NCBI RefSeq assembly: GCF_003570725.1
Contig: NZ_QWVS01000012.1
Coordinates: 23,927-87,926 of the forward strand
Source of the DNA: Peribacillus asahii
GTDB lineage: Bacteria > Bacillota > Bacilli > Bacillales > DSM-1321
Length of the DNA stretch: 64,000 nt
Direction: 5' to 3'
Below the pieces are notes generated by a model, which saw nothing but the letters and a program-made list of their open reading frames with translations, was not told the DNA's origin and did no database searches. Every line of letters starts with the position of its first letter. Position 1 is the first letter of the stretch. Positions 52,297 through 62,291 of this stretch are shown here, one piece after another. The position numbers and the translations under genes are program-made.

Positions 52297-52913
52297 TCTA
52301 ATAGTTCACTTCTGGTCGCTATATATTTTTCTATGGTGAACTTGTTTGTTAATGACCATCTTCTGAATGCCCACATTTGTGATTGAACGAGAATATCATC
52401 TGCTATTAGAAATACTGATTCCTGTGAAATCTTAAAAACGCCTGAATCGATTCCCCTTTGAATTTGTTTCTCAAGATGATTGCGCAGCCTTTGCTCCCTT
52501 TGAAGGAACGACCTTCTTGCCTCTTTATCTAAAGATGCTGTTTCCTGATACATTAAGACAACATAATCCGAAACTTGATCGACAATCTCAAATAGAGCAG
52601 TCATATCTTTCTTAATCGCTTCTAGCGGAGTAGAGTTCTCTGAAGTAGCAGCATATAAAGCTTTTTCAATCAATGAATGAATATGGCAGCACACAAGATA
52701 CAAAATATCTTGTTTGGTTTTTACATATTGAAACATCGTCCCAACATTCATTCCTGCTGCTTCTGCTATTTCCTTTGTCGTTGTTGCATGATAGCCTTTT
52801 TCTGAAAAAATCTTTACAGCTGCATCGATAATTTCAGCTCTTCTCTTCTCAACTCGTTTCGGATTTTTTACTGAAGTTGCTACGATGTATTCCTCTGTCT
52901 GTGTTTCGCTCAT
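52281..52913 (-). CDS. TetR/AcrR-family transcriptional regulator
   Basis: Repressor of 210 residues. N-terminal helix-turn-helix: KRRAEIIDAAVKIFSEKGYH then ATTTKEIAEAAGMNVGTMFQ; the rest is a helical ligand-binding domain. GAGGGAA precedes the ATG. Similar dyads lie over its own promoter and before the hydroxylase gene downstream, so it probably controls itself and that enzyme in response to an aromatic or acyl-CoA ligand (inference). Confidence 0.88.
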   Translation of the reverse strand: MSETQTEEYIVATSVKNPKRVEKRRAEIIDAAVKIFSEKGYHATTTKEIAEAAGMNVGTMFQYVKTKQDILYLVCCHIHSLIEKALYAATSENSTPLEAIKKDMTALFEIVDQVSDYVVLMYQETASLDKEARRSFLQREQRLRNHLEKQIQRGIDSGVFKISQESVFLIADDILVQSQMWAFRRWSLTNKFTIEKYIATRSELLETLLT

Positions 52914-52956
52914 TTTATTCCCTCTTTGCTGTGAATTGGAGCCTTTCAGCCAAACT

Positions 52957-52972
52957 AACTGATTAGTCAGTT
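52957..52972. promoter_or_regulatory. TetR-family operator over the regulator's own promoter
   Basis: AACTGA-TTAG-TCAGTT, perfect six-base arms, just downstream of the -10 box. Confidence 0.7.
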
Positions 52973-52978
52973 TTTTAA

Positions 52979-53008
52979 ATTATATATACCTTTTCTATTT
53001 TTTGTCAA
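52979..53008 (-). promoter_or_regulatory. Promoter of the TetR-family gene
   Basis: Minus strand TTGACA (53003-53008), 18-bp spacer, TATAAT (52979-52984): both boxes perfect. Confidence 0.8.
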
Positions 53009-53498
53009 TACATTTACAGAAAAACTAGATTATTAAATGAAATATACTATCCTATCTTGGGTAATGCAACACTTTTCTGTAGTCTCAACTTTTCCTACAA
53101 GACCTCCAAAAGACTAAAACATTGGTGAATTTGATATTTCAAATAAAGCATAGCCAATGCCTATTAAAAAATGATAATACTACTAATAATTATTTTTTCT
53201 TCTTCATAAATCCCTCAGGCTATTTATACTTTCAAATAAAAAATAACGTAATTTGTTGTTTTATTATCCTTACTTTACTAAATAGAAAAAGAGGGACAAG
53301 AAAAGACTAAAATATAGAAGTCTAAAGCATTTTACGGGAAAATATTAGGGACTTTTACACTTAATACCCGGTTAAAGTATCGAAATTACCCTTTTAACAG
53401 AATTTATAAACAGTTTCTACATACCGGAATCTGAAAATCAACAGTGCCTCCTAAGCTGATAGCGACAAGTGCCAGACACTTGTCGCTTTGCAATTGAA
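53009..53498. other. Gene-free stretch upstream of the regulator
   Basis: A/T-rich; short frames here have no ribosome site or recognisable content. It includes a 13-base match (53446-53458) to the anticodon arm of tRNA-Arg and, at 53462-53486, a stem GCGACAAGTG/CACTTGTCGC near the end of the thioredoxin-fold gene. Confidence 0.45.
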
Positions 53499-53849
53499 TT
53501 ATTTATTCATAAAAGCTTTGATTTCTTCTTCTGTCATGGATGAATCGCATTTCACGTTTACTGTGTCACCATTAGTAAAGATGAAACCAGGAACCGTTGG
53601 AATGTCGTATTCATTACGGAAGGCCGTAATACCTTCCATATCAGATTTTTCCACACTATTGACATAATAGATATGAGTATCAGTTTCTTCAGCAACTTTT
53701 TTTAGTTTTTTAATGAATTTTTGACAATAAGGACATACAGCCTTACCAATATAGATAACAGCTTCGCCTTCCCCTTTTACCAATTTTTGTGCTTTTTCGG
53801 AATCAATTTTATCAAAACTAGCTACATTTTCTTCATAAGTAGCAATCAT
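53499..53849 (-). CDS. Thioredoxin-fold protein with CPYC motif
   Basis: A 116-residue thioredoxin-like protein: beta strand EAVIYIGKAVCPYCQKFIKK with CPYC at 39-42 (the dithiol of glutaredoxins) and a cis-Pro segment IPTVPGFIF. It resembles the bacteriocin-transport accessory/thiol reductase group more than classic glutaredoxin. No signal peptide, so cytoplasmic. Its place beside a glutathione synthetase suggests a glutaredoxin-like partner, which is inference. A ribosome site (GAAAGGAGATTG) lies close before the ATG. Confidence 0.8.
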   Translation of the reverse strand: MIATYEENVASFDKIDSEKAQKLVKGEGEAVIYIGKAVCPYCQKFIKKLKKVAEETDTHIYYVNSVEKSDMEGITAFRNEYDIPTVPGFIFTNGDTVNVKCDSSMTEEEIKAFMNK

Positions 53850-54236
53850 CGCTCAATCTCCTTTCTCTAATGTCATTATTATACAACAATGTGTAAATGC
53901 TCAAATAAATTATGCTTACATGTTTGAATGTCGAACCTTATCAAAAATTGATGTAAAACACAAAAATTAATCTCAATCAAAATATTAAGAGACTGAAACG
54001 TAAAAATATAAATTCTTTCTAAAAGAATCGCTTATTGTGAAGTAATATATATTTAAACGATTTCATTGTTATATTTTTAAGTGTCAGAAAGTATGATACA
54101 CAGTATTTAAACAATATTATTTTAACCCCGACCTTACTCAGAACGGGGTTATGCATATTTGAGATTTGAACATTAAATAACTTTATTGTTACTCAACAGC
54201 TTAACATTGTAAATCCACATTTTGCTAGTGGTCCCC
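53850..54236. other. Intergenic stretch between gshF and the thioredoxin-fold gene
   Basis: 387 bp, A/T-rich. One stem-loop, TAACCCCG/CGGGGTTA at 54123-54151, without a U run. No gene seen. Confidence 0.5.
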
Positions 54237-56528
54237 CTAATTTGACTGACTTTGCAATAGTTCAGGGAATAAATAATGTATGATATGCATAGTTAAACGT
54301 CGAGACTCTCCTTTATATGGATAGATATGCATATACATGGATGGATTAAAGTTCGCTTCAATAATTCCGTAAGCATTTTTATTAGCAGCAGGAACTTCGG
54401 TATTTTCAATAATCAAATCGATACCACAAATTTTAACTCCAAGTGCGGATACCGCATCCACTGCTATTTTTTTATAATCATCAGGAATTTGATCTGTCAC
54501 ATCAATCGAGTCTCCACCTGTACTAATATTAGAGTTTTCACGCAAATAGATGATTTCATCATTCTCTGGAATTGAATCCGTTCGATATCCTTGAGCTTTA
54601 AGCATAAGATTCTCCAATTCACCTAATTGTATACTTTCTAAAGGTGTCCTATGGTCTCTTCCTCTTAACGGGTCACGATTCTTTTGCATGACTAACTCTT
54701 CGATTGTATGTTTACCATCACCTTTAACATTCGCAGGAACTCTTAATAAAACAGCATAAACTCGATCATTTAATACAAAAAATCGGTATTCTGTTCCATT
54801 AAGAAATTCTTCTACTAATATAGAAGGGGCTTCTTTAAATGCTAGTGTAATGGCTTTTTGATAATCTTCGTAATTGGCGCCTTCTTTGAAGATCGATATT
54901 CCTAATCCATAGTTTGTTGTTTTCGGCTTCACAACAAAAGGTTTGGTGGAAAAGAGATCATAGGAACGTAAAGCCTGTTCAATCGTCTGAAATTCCTCAC
55001 CTTTTGGCACACGGAATCCATGTTGCTGAAGAATTTTCTTTGTTACTGTTTTATTTTCCATAATTAAAGTGGATACATAATTATCTTTACTTGTCATATT
55101 CCCATTTTTCACATATTCAACATGATCTTTTAATTTCAGCTTCAAAAATTGATCTTGTCGATCCAAGATTTCTACTTGGATTCCTTGTTGAATCGCATCA
55201 AACATTAAAATCTGAGTGGACAACTCCATGTCCGTAAATCCTGCTAATTGATATGGCTTATCCCATGATTTTTTATAATTTTCTTTAGCAATCGACGTAG
55301 CCAATTGACCTTGACTGCTTTTTTCACTTTCTTTATATAGTCTTCCAGCTAAAGTCTTGCTTGGGTCCATTAGCATTTCTCTCAGATGAACAAATAACGT
55401 ATCTGAAATCGTCAAATTTAAAATTGCTGCTAACTGTTCCATCTCATCAATCATATTTTCAGCTTCTATTTCAAATTGTGTAGGCTCTAATGGATGCTCA
55501 AGAGCCACGATATCATTGTAAAAGTTGCCCATTTTTACCCACTCATCACAATTTTCCCCTTCATCTTTCCATAGTAAATAAAGTAAGAAAAGATGGAGAA
55601 ATTCTGCTTGTTCATAGCTAATTCCATAATTTTCAAAAGGATTTAAATCTATATTTCGCAATTCAATATAACTAATACCGTGATCCTCTAGATCTGAAAC
55701 ATGATGTCCACCTCTTAAACGGACAGGTGAATAAAATTCTCTTTCTGCTGATAGAAGCCCTCTTTTAACCATCAAAGAAAGATCTGATACATAATTCTGT
55801 ATGCTGCTATATGACACTTGAACATCATCCGAATTCGTATAACCATATTTACTGCTTCTAATGCTTCTTACTGCCTCATTCAACGAATCTTCTTCAAAAA
55901 AATTCTTTTCACTACTAGGAGAAGCTCCATAAAAATAAGTGACGAACCATCGATAGTGTAAATAGTTTCTTGTGGCTTTTAGATAAATCTCTGTTTTAAA
56001 ATGCTGATAATCTTTAATCTCCGATTGTGCGTTAAATAACGCTTGAATGAACTCATCGCCAAATTCAAAGTTAAAATGAACACCACAAAGCATTTGTTTA
56101 CGACGGCCATAAGAATTCGATAAAGATTGACGATATCGAACATTTTCAGCACTTTTCAATTTCGCAATCACAATATCTTCGTCTTTTTCTGGTAACTGTG
56201 GCGGCATGCTTAATGGCCAAAGCATTTCATTCTCACCCATAGAACGATAAGCAACATCATGGATCGCTGCTAAGTAATCAAACAGTTCCTCTAATGTCTC
56301 AGTAACAGGTGTGATTATTTCCATCTGTAATTCTGAAAAATCCCGCTGAATATACGGATGATCATCTCGCAGCGAAATACTTTTAGGATGATCTGTTTTA
56401 GCTAAATTTCCTGATAAGTCAACTCGTTTACTTTCTTTTTCAATCCCATAACGGGCTTTTAATAAGTATCGTTTAACACGGTCATTGACTAACATTTTTT
56501 TAAAATCCGTTTTAACGATAACCCCCAA
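54237..56528 (-). CDS. gshF: Bifunctional glutamate-cysteine ligase / glutathione synthetase
   Basis: Makes glutathione from Glu, Cys and Gly in one polypeptide (also called GshAB). The 763 residues fit the family (about 750-780). N-terminal about 450: gamma-glutamylcysteine ligase (LCGVHFNFEFGDEFIQALF, SPVRLRGGHHVSDLEDHGIS, YIELRNIDLNPFENYGIS). C-terminal about 270: ATP-grasp ligase (FVVKPKTTNYGLGISIF, ILVEEFLNGTEYRFFVLN, GIIEANFNPSMYMHIYP). Start is a TTG at 56528 behind AAGGGGTG. Such genes are typical of Listeria, streptococci and a few Bacillaceae, spread by transfer; the host also has bshB2 for bacillithiol. Separate from fghA by a terminator. Confidence 0.95.
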   Translation of the reverse strand: MGVIVKTDFKKMLVNDRVKRYLLKARYGIEKESKRVDLSGNLAKTDHPKSISLRDDHPYIQRDFSELQMEIITPVTETLEELFDYLAAIHDVAYRSMGENEMLWPLSMPPQLPEKDEDIVIAKLKSAENVRYRQSLSNSYGRRKQMLCGVHFNFEFGDEFIQALFNAQSEIKDYQHFKTEIYLKATRNYLHYRWFVTYFYGASPSSEKNFFEEDSLNEAVRSIRSSKYGYTNSDDVQVSYSSIQNYVSDLSLMVKRGLLSAEREFYSPVRLRGGHHVSDLEDHGISYIELRNIDLNPFENYGISYEQAEFLHLFLLYLLWKDEGENCDEWVKMGNFYNDIVALEHPLEPTQFEIEAENMIDEMEQLAAILNLTISDTLFVHLREMLMDPSKTLAGRLYKESEKSSQGQLATSIAKENYKKSWDKPYQLAGFTDMELSTQILMFDAIQQGIQVEILDRQDQFLKLKLKDHVEYVKNGNMTSKDNYVSTLIMENKTVTKKILQQHGFRVPKGEEFQTIEQALRSYDLFSTKPFVVKPKTTNYGLGISIFKEGANYEDYQKAITLAFKEAPSILVEEFLNGTEYRFFVLNDRVYAVLLRVPANVKGDGKHTIEELVMQKNRDPLRGRDHRTPLESIQLGELENLMLKAQGYRTDSIPENDEIIYLRENSNISTGGDSIDVTDQIPDDYKKIAVDAVSALGVKICGIDLIIENTEVPAANKNAYGIIEANFNPSMYMHIYPYKGESRRLTMHIIHYLFPELLQSQSN

Positions 56529-56602
56529 TTAGCTCACCCCTTCTTCAAACCATTTCTTATTTTTAGATAATAAACTTTAAAATACAACAACATGCAGTTA
56601 CC

Positions 56603-56639
56603 AAAAATATCCACATTCAATTACAATGTGGATATTTTT
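56603..56639. terminator. Bidirectional terminator between fghA and gshF
   Basis: AAAAATATCCACATT pairs perfectly with AATGTGGATATTTTT around seven bases; ends the adhC-fghA transcript. Confidence 0.85.
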
Positions 56640-56651
56640 CGTACAAAAGAA

Positions 56652-58635
<1,984 letters not shown>

Positions 58636-58675
58636 TTACTTTTCCATAATTACATATTATAATTCATTGAACAAT

Positions 58676-58693
58676 ACTGACGTTTTTGTCACT
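58676..58693. promoter_or_regulatory. Candidate operator between adhC and hxlR
   Basis: Dyad CTGAC-GTTTTT-GTCAC with TGAC/GTCA arms, 70 bases before adhC and 36 before hxlR. Placement, not sequence knowledge, suggests HxlR binding. Confidence 0.35.
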
Positions 58694-58728
58694 ATAAACA
58701 AAATATCAATAGAAAGTTGTGGTAATAT

Positions 58729-59091
58729 ATGGTAATTCATCATAAAGAAAAAACTTTTTTCACTAGCAAAGATTTGGCTTTATCAGTTATAGGTGGACGC
58801 TGGAAAATAGCGATTATATGGTGTTTACTCCAACAGTCTCCATTAAGGTTAAGTGAAATACAAAAATACCTTCCCGATGTCAATCAACGTATGTTAATTA
58901 GACAATTAAGGGAATTAGAAGAAGATAAAATAATTACTAGAGTTGTATACCCGGTTGTACCTCCTAAAGTGGAGTATCAACTAAGTGAAATTGGTTTACT
59001 CCTAGAACCCGTTGTAACTTCCATTTGTGATTGGGGAGATAATTTTAGAGAATTTTTGAAAGAAAATGCTGATAAAACATCAGTTGAATAA
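58729..59091 (+). CDS. hxlR: HxlR-family transcriptional regulator
   Basis: Winged-helix protein of 120 residues, close in pattern to B. subtilis HxlR, the formaldehyde-responsive activator: ALSVIGGRWKIAIIWCLLQQ, QRMLIRQLRELEEDKIITR and VVYPVVPPKVEYQLSEIG. In B. subtilis formaldehyde cross-links Cys11 and Lys13; here the equivalent residues are Thr12 and Lys14, so the Cys is missing. Two other Cys (in WCLLQ and ICDWG) are present. Divergent from adhC and probably its regulator. Ribosome site is weak. Confidence 0.85.
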   Translation: MVIHHKEKTFFTSKDLALSVIGGRWKIAIIWCLLQQSPLRLSEIQKYLPDVNQRMLIRQLRELEEDKIITRVVYPVVPPKVEYQLSEIGLLLEPVVTSICDWGDNFREFLKENADKTSVE

Positions 59092-59092
59092 C

Positions 59093-59251
59093 AAACTGCA
59101 CAAGCGATTCTGAATTTGAAGAAGTCAAGCACCAATTCTGTAATGAATACCAAAAAGAATACGGTTGTGCCAACCTCTAACATGAAACTTAAGGTAACGA
59201 CGCGCTCTCTTAGTACGTATACAAGTATTTTAGGAGGACGTACCCAATGAA
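59093..59251 (+). pseudogene. istA: IS21-family istA 3' remnant
   Basis: The frame that ends at the TGA overlapping the istB start reads KLKVTTRSLSTYTSILGGRT at its C-terminus, the usual end of IS21 transposase (RSLxxY). Only about 50 codons remain; the 5' part, several hundred codons, is missing. The break lies just after hxlR. Confidence 0.65.
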
Positions 59252-59993
59252 TAAAACCGTTAAAGAGTTACAAGAACACTTCCGTCAACTACGATTAGCT
59301 GAAACGGCAGAGGAGCTTCCGCAGCTCCTTCGCGAAGCTGAAAAAACATCCTGGACTTATTTAGAGTTTTTAGAAGCAATCACAACATTTGAACTAAATA
59401 AACGAGAGGCTAAAAGTATTGAGAGACGGATGAAATGGGCTCGTTTCCCTTTTATCAAAAAACTTCAAGATTTTAATATAGAAGAACAAACAGCCCTAAC
59501 AGAACGACAATTAACGTAGCTTCTAGAATTCAGCTGGTTAGAAAAGCAATATAATTTAATATTTTTAGGACCACCTGGTGTAGGAAAAACATTTCTAGCT
59601 GTAGGGCTAGGCATAGAGGCAATTCAAAGAGGGTTTCAAGTGTATTTCATAACGATGGGAGAACTAATTCAGCTATTGAAAACACAAGAATTTGCGCATA
59701 AGTCACAGGTACAGATAAAACGATTACAGGCTTCTGATTTAGTGATCATCGATGATTTGATGTACATGGCGATGGATCAACGCGAAGCAAATCTATTCTT
59801 TCAGCTGATTAATCACCTATATGAACGAAGTTCAATTATATTAACCTCGAATAAGAGTCCTGAGCAATGGAGTGAATTGATGGGCGATGAAAGGATAACA
59901 ACGGCTATTCTAGATCGTCTGTTACATCGAGTAGAAATTGTTCATATGAACGGTGATAGCTATCGAATGAAAAATAGACAGCATGTATTTTAA
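59247..59993 (+). pseudogene. istB: IS21-family istB with in-frame amber codon
   Basis: Transposition helper ATPase. N-terminal domain MNKTVKELQEHFRQLRLAET to codon 90, then TAG at 59517-59519, then the same frame continues LEFSWLEKQYNLIFLGPPGV, GKTFLAVGLGIEAI (Walker A), LVIIDDLMYMAMDQREAN (Walker B) and SIILTSNKSPEQWSEL to the stop at 59993. The nonsense codon splits an otherwise complete gene, so the product is not made. Confidence 0.88.
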
Positions 59994-60047
59994 GCAAAAG
60001 TGTTCATTTCAAACGAGCAAAAACTGTTATTTTCGCTTGACGGTTAC

Positions 60048-60059
60048 ATCTGGGACGCT
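60048..60059 (+). other. Putative attR core (copy of the tRNA-Arg 3' end)
   Basis: ATCTGGGACGCT, identical to 50253-50264. It lies at the junction between the IS21 right end and the chemoreceptor terminator. Confidence 0.6.
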
Positions 60060-60061
60060 AA

Positions 60062-60103
60062 AAAACAGCCCAAACCTTTCATTCATAAGGTTTGGGCTGT
60101 TTT
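60062..60103 (-). terminator. Terminator after the chemoreceptor gene
   Basis: AAAACAGCCCAAACCTT pairs perfectly with AAGGTTTGGGCTGTTTT around eight bases. Confidence 0.9.
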
Positions 60104-60145
60104 AATCTTTGGTTTCCATATAAACATATGTCTCACAAAGATTAT

Positions 60146-62125
60146 TTATATCTTGAATTTTCTAATTTCATTATAAAGATGATGGGACATGTCCTCTAAA
60201 TCACTTGCTAAGTGATTTAATTGCTCCATTGAAGCCGCTGTTTGTTCAATTGACGCAGATACTTCTTCTGTACCCGCCGCTGTTTCTTGACTAATGGAAA
60301 TTAATTGTTCGGAGTTTTCCATTGTCTTTTCTAATTGAACAATCATATCTCGTAAAGAACTGGTCATATGCGTGAATTTACTAAATGTTTCTTGAATCAT
60401 CGTTGCAATCGAATAAAAGGCTTCTTCTGTTTCAATTACTGCTTTTCCTTGATGTTGAATTTGTGTATTTGTTAAACCAATTAAATGTACAGTATGAGAT
60501 GTATCAGCCTGCATGGTACTAATAATATTTGTAACTTCTTTTGTCGACTGATCAGTCTGCTCTGCTAATTTTCTCACTTCATCGGCTACAACAGCAAAGC
60601 CTCTGCCATGCTCCCCTGCCCGAGCAGCTTCAATGGCTGCATTTAAGGCCAATAAATTCGTCTGACTAGCAATATTCGTAATTGTATTAATAATTTTGCT
60701 AATTTCATGAGAACGAGCATCCAATGAATGAACAGCTTGGCTCATCGTATCGGCATTTTTTGTTGTTTCCTCAAACTGCTGCTTCATTTCAAGTACCGTC
60801 TGTCTTCCACTTTCCGACACTTCGATCATCATTTTTGAATCAACGGCTACCTTCTGTGCATATTGATCAATTGATGTAATATGCCGTGTAACACGTTGAA
60901 TAGCCCCTTCATTCACCTGAATAATCTCCGTTTGATTCGTTGCTCCTGAAGCAATTTCCTCCATTGTTACCGCTACTTCATTAGAAGCTGCGCTAGTTTC
61001 CTCTGCACTTGTGGCAAGAGCCTTTGAAGAATGAGCGACTTGATCAGATATTTGTTCTACTCTAGTAAGTGCCTGATGCACGGATTCACTCATTGTATTT
61101 ACGCTTCGGGCCAAGTCCCCTACTTCATCGGAGCGTTGTACATCTACTTTAACGGTAAAATCTCCTTCTGCCATTTTTCTTACTGTATTTCTAAGCTGCT
61201 TAATGGGCCGCGTAATAAAGCGACTAGCTAGACTAGCAAGCGCAATAGCTACTAAAATAATTATGCCCAGTACAAGTAAGTTTGGTATAAGAATGACATT
61301 GGCACGTCCAACAATCTCGCTTTTATCTACTAGTCCAACAATCTTCCATCCCGTTGTTTCATTTGTCACATAACCAATTAACTTCTCTTCATCATAATAG
61401 TTTCCAATGAACGACCCTTCTTTTTCACCCATCGCTGCATACAGTGAATCTTTTGAAAAATCCTCTGTCACTTTAGCTGCATCAGGGTGGGCCATATAAT
61501 ATCCATTTTGATCAAGTAAAAAGGCAAATCCTGATTCACCTAATTTTGTTTCGTTAATCATTTCCGTTAAAGTCGCCAGTGTGATATCAATCCCTACAAC
61601 CCCTGCATCATCCACACTTTTGGCTAATGTGACTATCATATCTCCCGTACGTGCATCCTTATAAGGCTCTGTCCAGACCAACTGATTTGGATTTTTCTGT
61701 GCTAATTGATACCACGTTCTTGTACGTACATCAAAATCAGCCCCTAAATCTGCCTTAGGATAGATGAGTACCTTGCCAGATTGTTCAATACCAAAGTATG
61801 AGCTACCGATTGCATGATTGTGCTCTGTTGTTTGTTCTAATTCTTTCAATATAATAGAACGTTTTTTTGAAATATCATCTAACTCATCTTTCGCAGCAAG
61901 TCGATTAACTGTTGATTCCATATGCTCAAAAAAGAGTCCAAAGGAAGTATTTAATGCATGAACTTGTTCCGCCGTAGCCCTTGTTTGTTCACTTGTCGCT
62001 ACTTTAATGACATTTCGATAGCTAAAAAAGGAAATAAGAACACAGCTAATTACTAGCAAACTTAGAAATGGAACAAGTATTTGGCGCCGAACGGACACAG
62101 TAAACCATTTATTCAAAAATTTCAT
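60146..62125 (-). CDS. Methyl-accepting chemotaxis protein (dCache sensor)
   Basis: Transmembrane chemoreceptor of 659 residues. First membrane segment about 15-35 ([19 protein letters not shown]), extracellular double-Cache-like sensor (about 40-275, with [20 protein letters not shown] and [11 protein letters not shown]), second segment about 277-300 ([19 protein letters not shown]), HAMP domain ([20 protein letters not shown]), then the signalling coiled coil with [20 protein letters not shown] at the tip. Ligand not predictable; dCache receptors often bind amino acids or organic acids. Start ATG at 62125 (MKFLNKW) with AAGGTGGGA upstream, spacing long. Confidence 0.93.
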   Translation of the reverse strand: MKFLNKWFTVSVRRQILVPFLSLLVISCVLISFFSYRNVIKVATSEQTRATAEQVHALNTSFGLFFEHMESTVNRLAAKDELDDISKKRSIILKELEQTTEHNHAIGSSYFGIEQSGKVLIYPKADLGADFDVRTRTWYQLAQKNPNQLVWTEPYKDARTGDMIVTLAKSVDDAGVVGIDITLATLTEMINETKLGESGFAFLLDQNGYYMAHPDAAKVTEDFSKDSLYAAMGEKEGSFIGNYYDEEKLIGYVTNETTGWKIVGLVDKSEIVGRANVILIPNLLVLGIIILVAIALASLASRFITRPIKQLRNTVRKMAEGDFTVKVDVQRSDEVGDLARSVNTMSESVHQALTRVEQISDQVAHSSKALATSAEETSAASNEVAVTMEEIASGATNQTEIIQVNEGAIQRVTRHITSIDQYAQKVAVDSKMMIEVSESGRQTVLEMKQQFEETTKNADTMSQAVHSLDARSHEISKIINTITNIASQTNLLALNAAIEAARAGEHGRGFAVVADEVRKLAEQTDQSTKEVTNIISTMQADTSHTVHLIGLTNTQIQHQGKAVIETEEAFYSIATMIQETFSKFTHMTSSLRDMIVQLEKTMENSEQLISISQETAAGTEEVSASIEQTAASMEQLNHLASDLEDMSHHLYNEIRKFKI

Positions 62126-62256
62126 TATGTACAGTCCCACCTTGATGTTAGTTATTACAAAAGTATTCTAAAAAAATACTACATGCGAATCATTATAACA
62201 TTAAATGACCTTCAATCATGGGAAATTACATCAAAAAAGTAGGTCGTTTGCACTAA

Positions 62257-62285
62257 AAAAAGATGAAGCTACACGCTCCACCTTT
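62257..62285 (-). terminator. Terminator after topB
   Basis: GGTGGAGC pairs with GCTTCATC (two G-U) around GTGTA, followed by seven T on the minus strand. Confidence 0.65.
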
Positions 62286-62291
62286 TTCTAT

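Larger units (their letters stand above)
59093..60048 (+). mobile_element. Truncated IS21-family element
   Basis: Contains the istA tail and the interrupted istB. After istB about 50 bp of non-coding sequence end in GACGGTTACA, consistent with an IS21 right end (terminal CA). The left end is absent. The right end touches the putative attR core. Confidence 0.7.

Noticed and set aside
53122..53310. 62-codon frame rich in Phe, Ile and Asn on the plus strand
   Set aside because: A/T-rich composition, no ribosome site, no recognisable content.
54123..54151. Stem-loop TAACCCCG/CGGGGTTA as gshF terminator
   Set aside because: No U run on either strand; kept only as a stem-loop note.
59640..59993. 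Separate 117-codon ATPase gene
   Set aside because: It is the 3' part of istB after the amber codon, not an independent gene.
60048..60059. tRNA pseudogene at the right repeat
   Set aside because: Only 12 bases match the tRNA 3' end; better explained as an att core.
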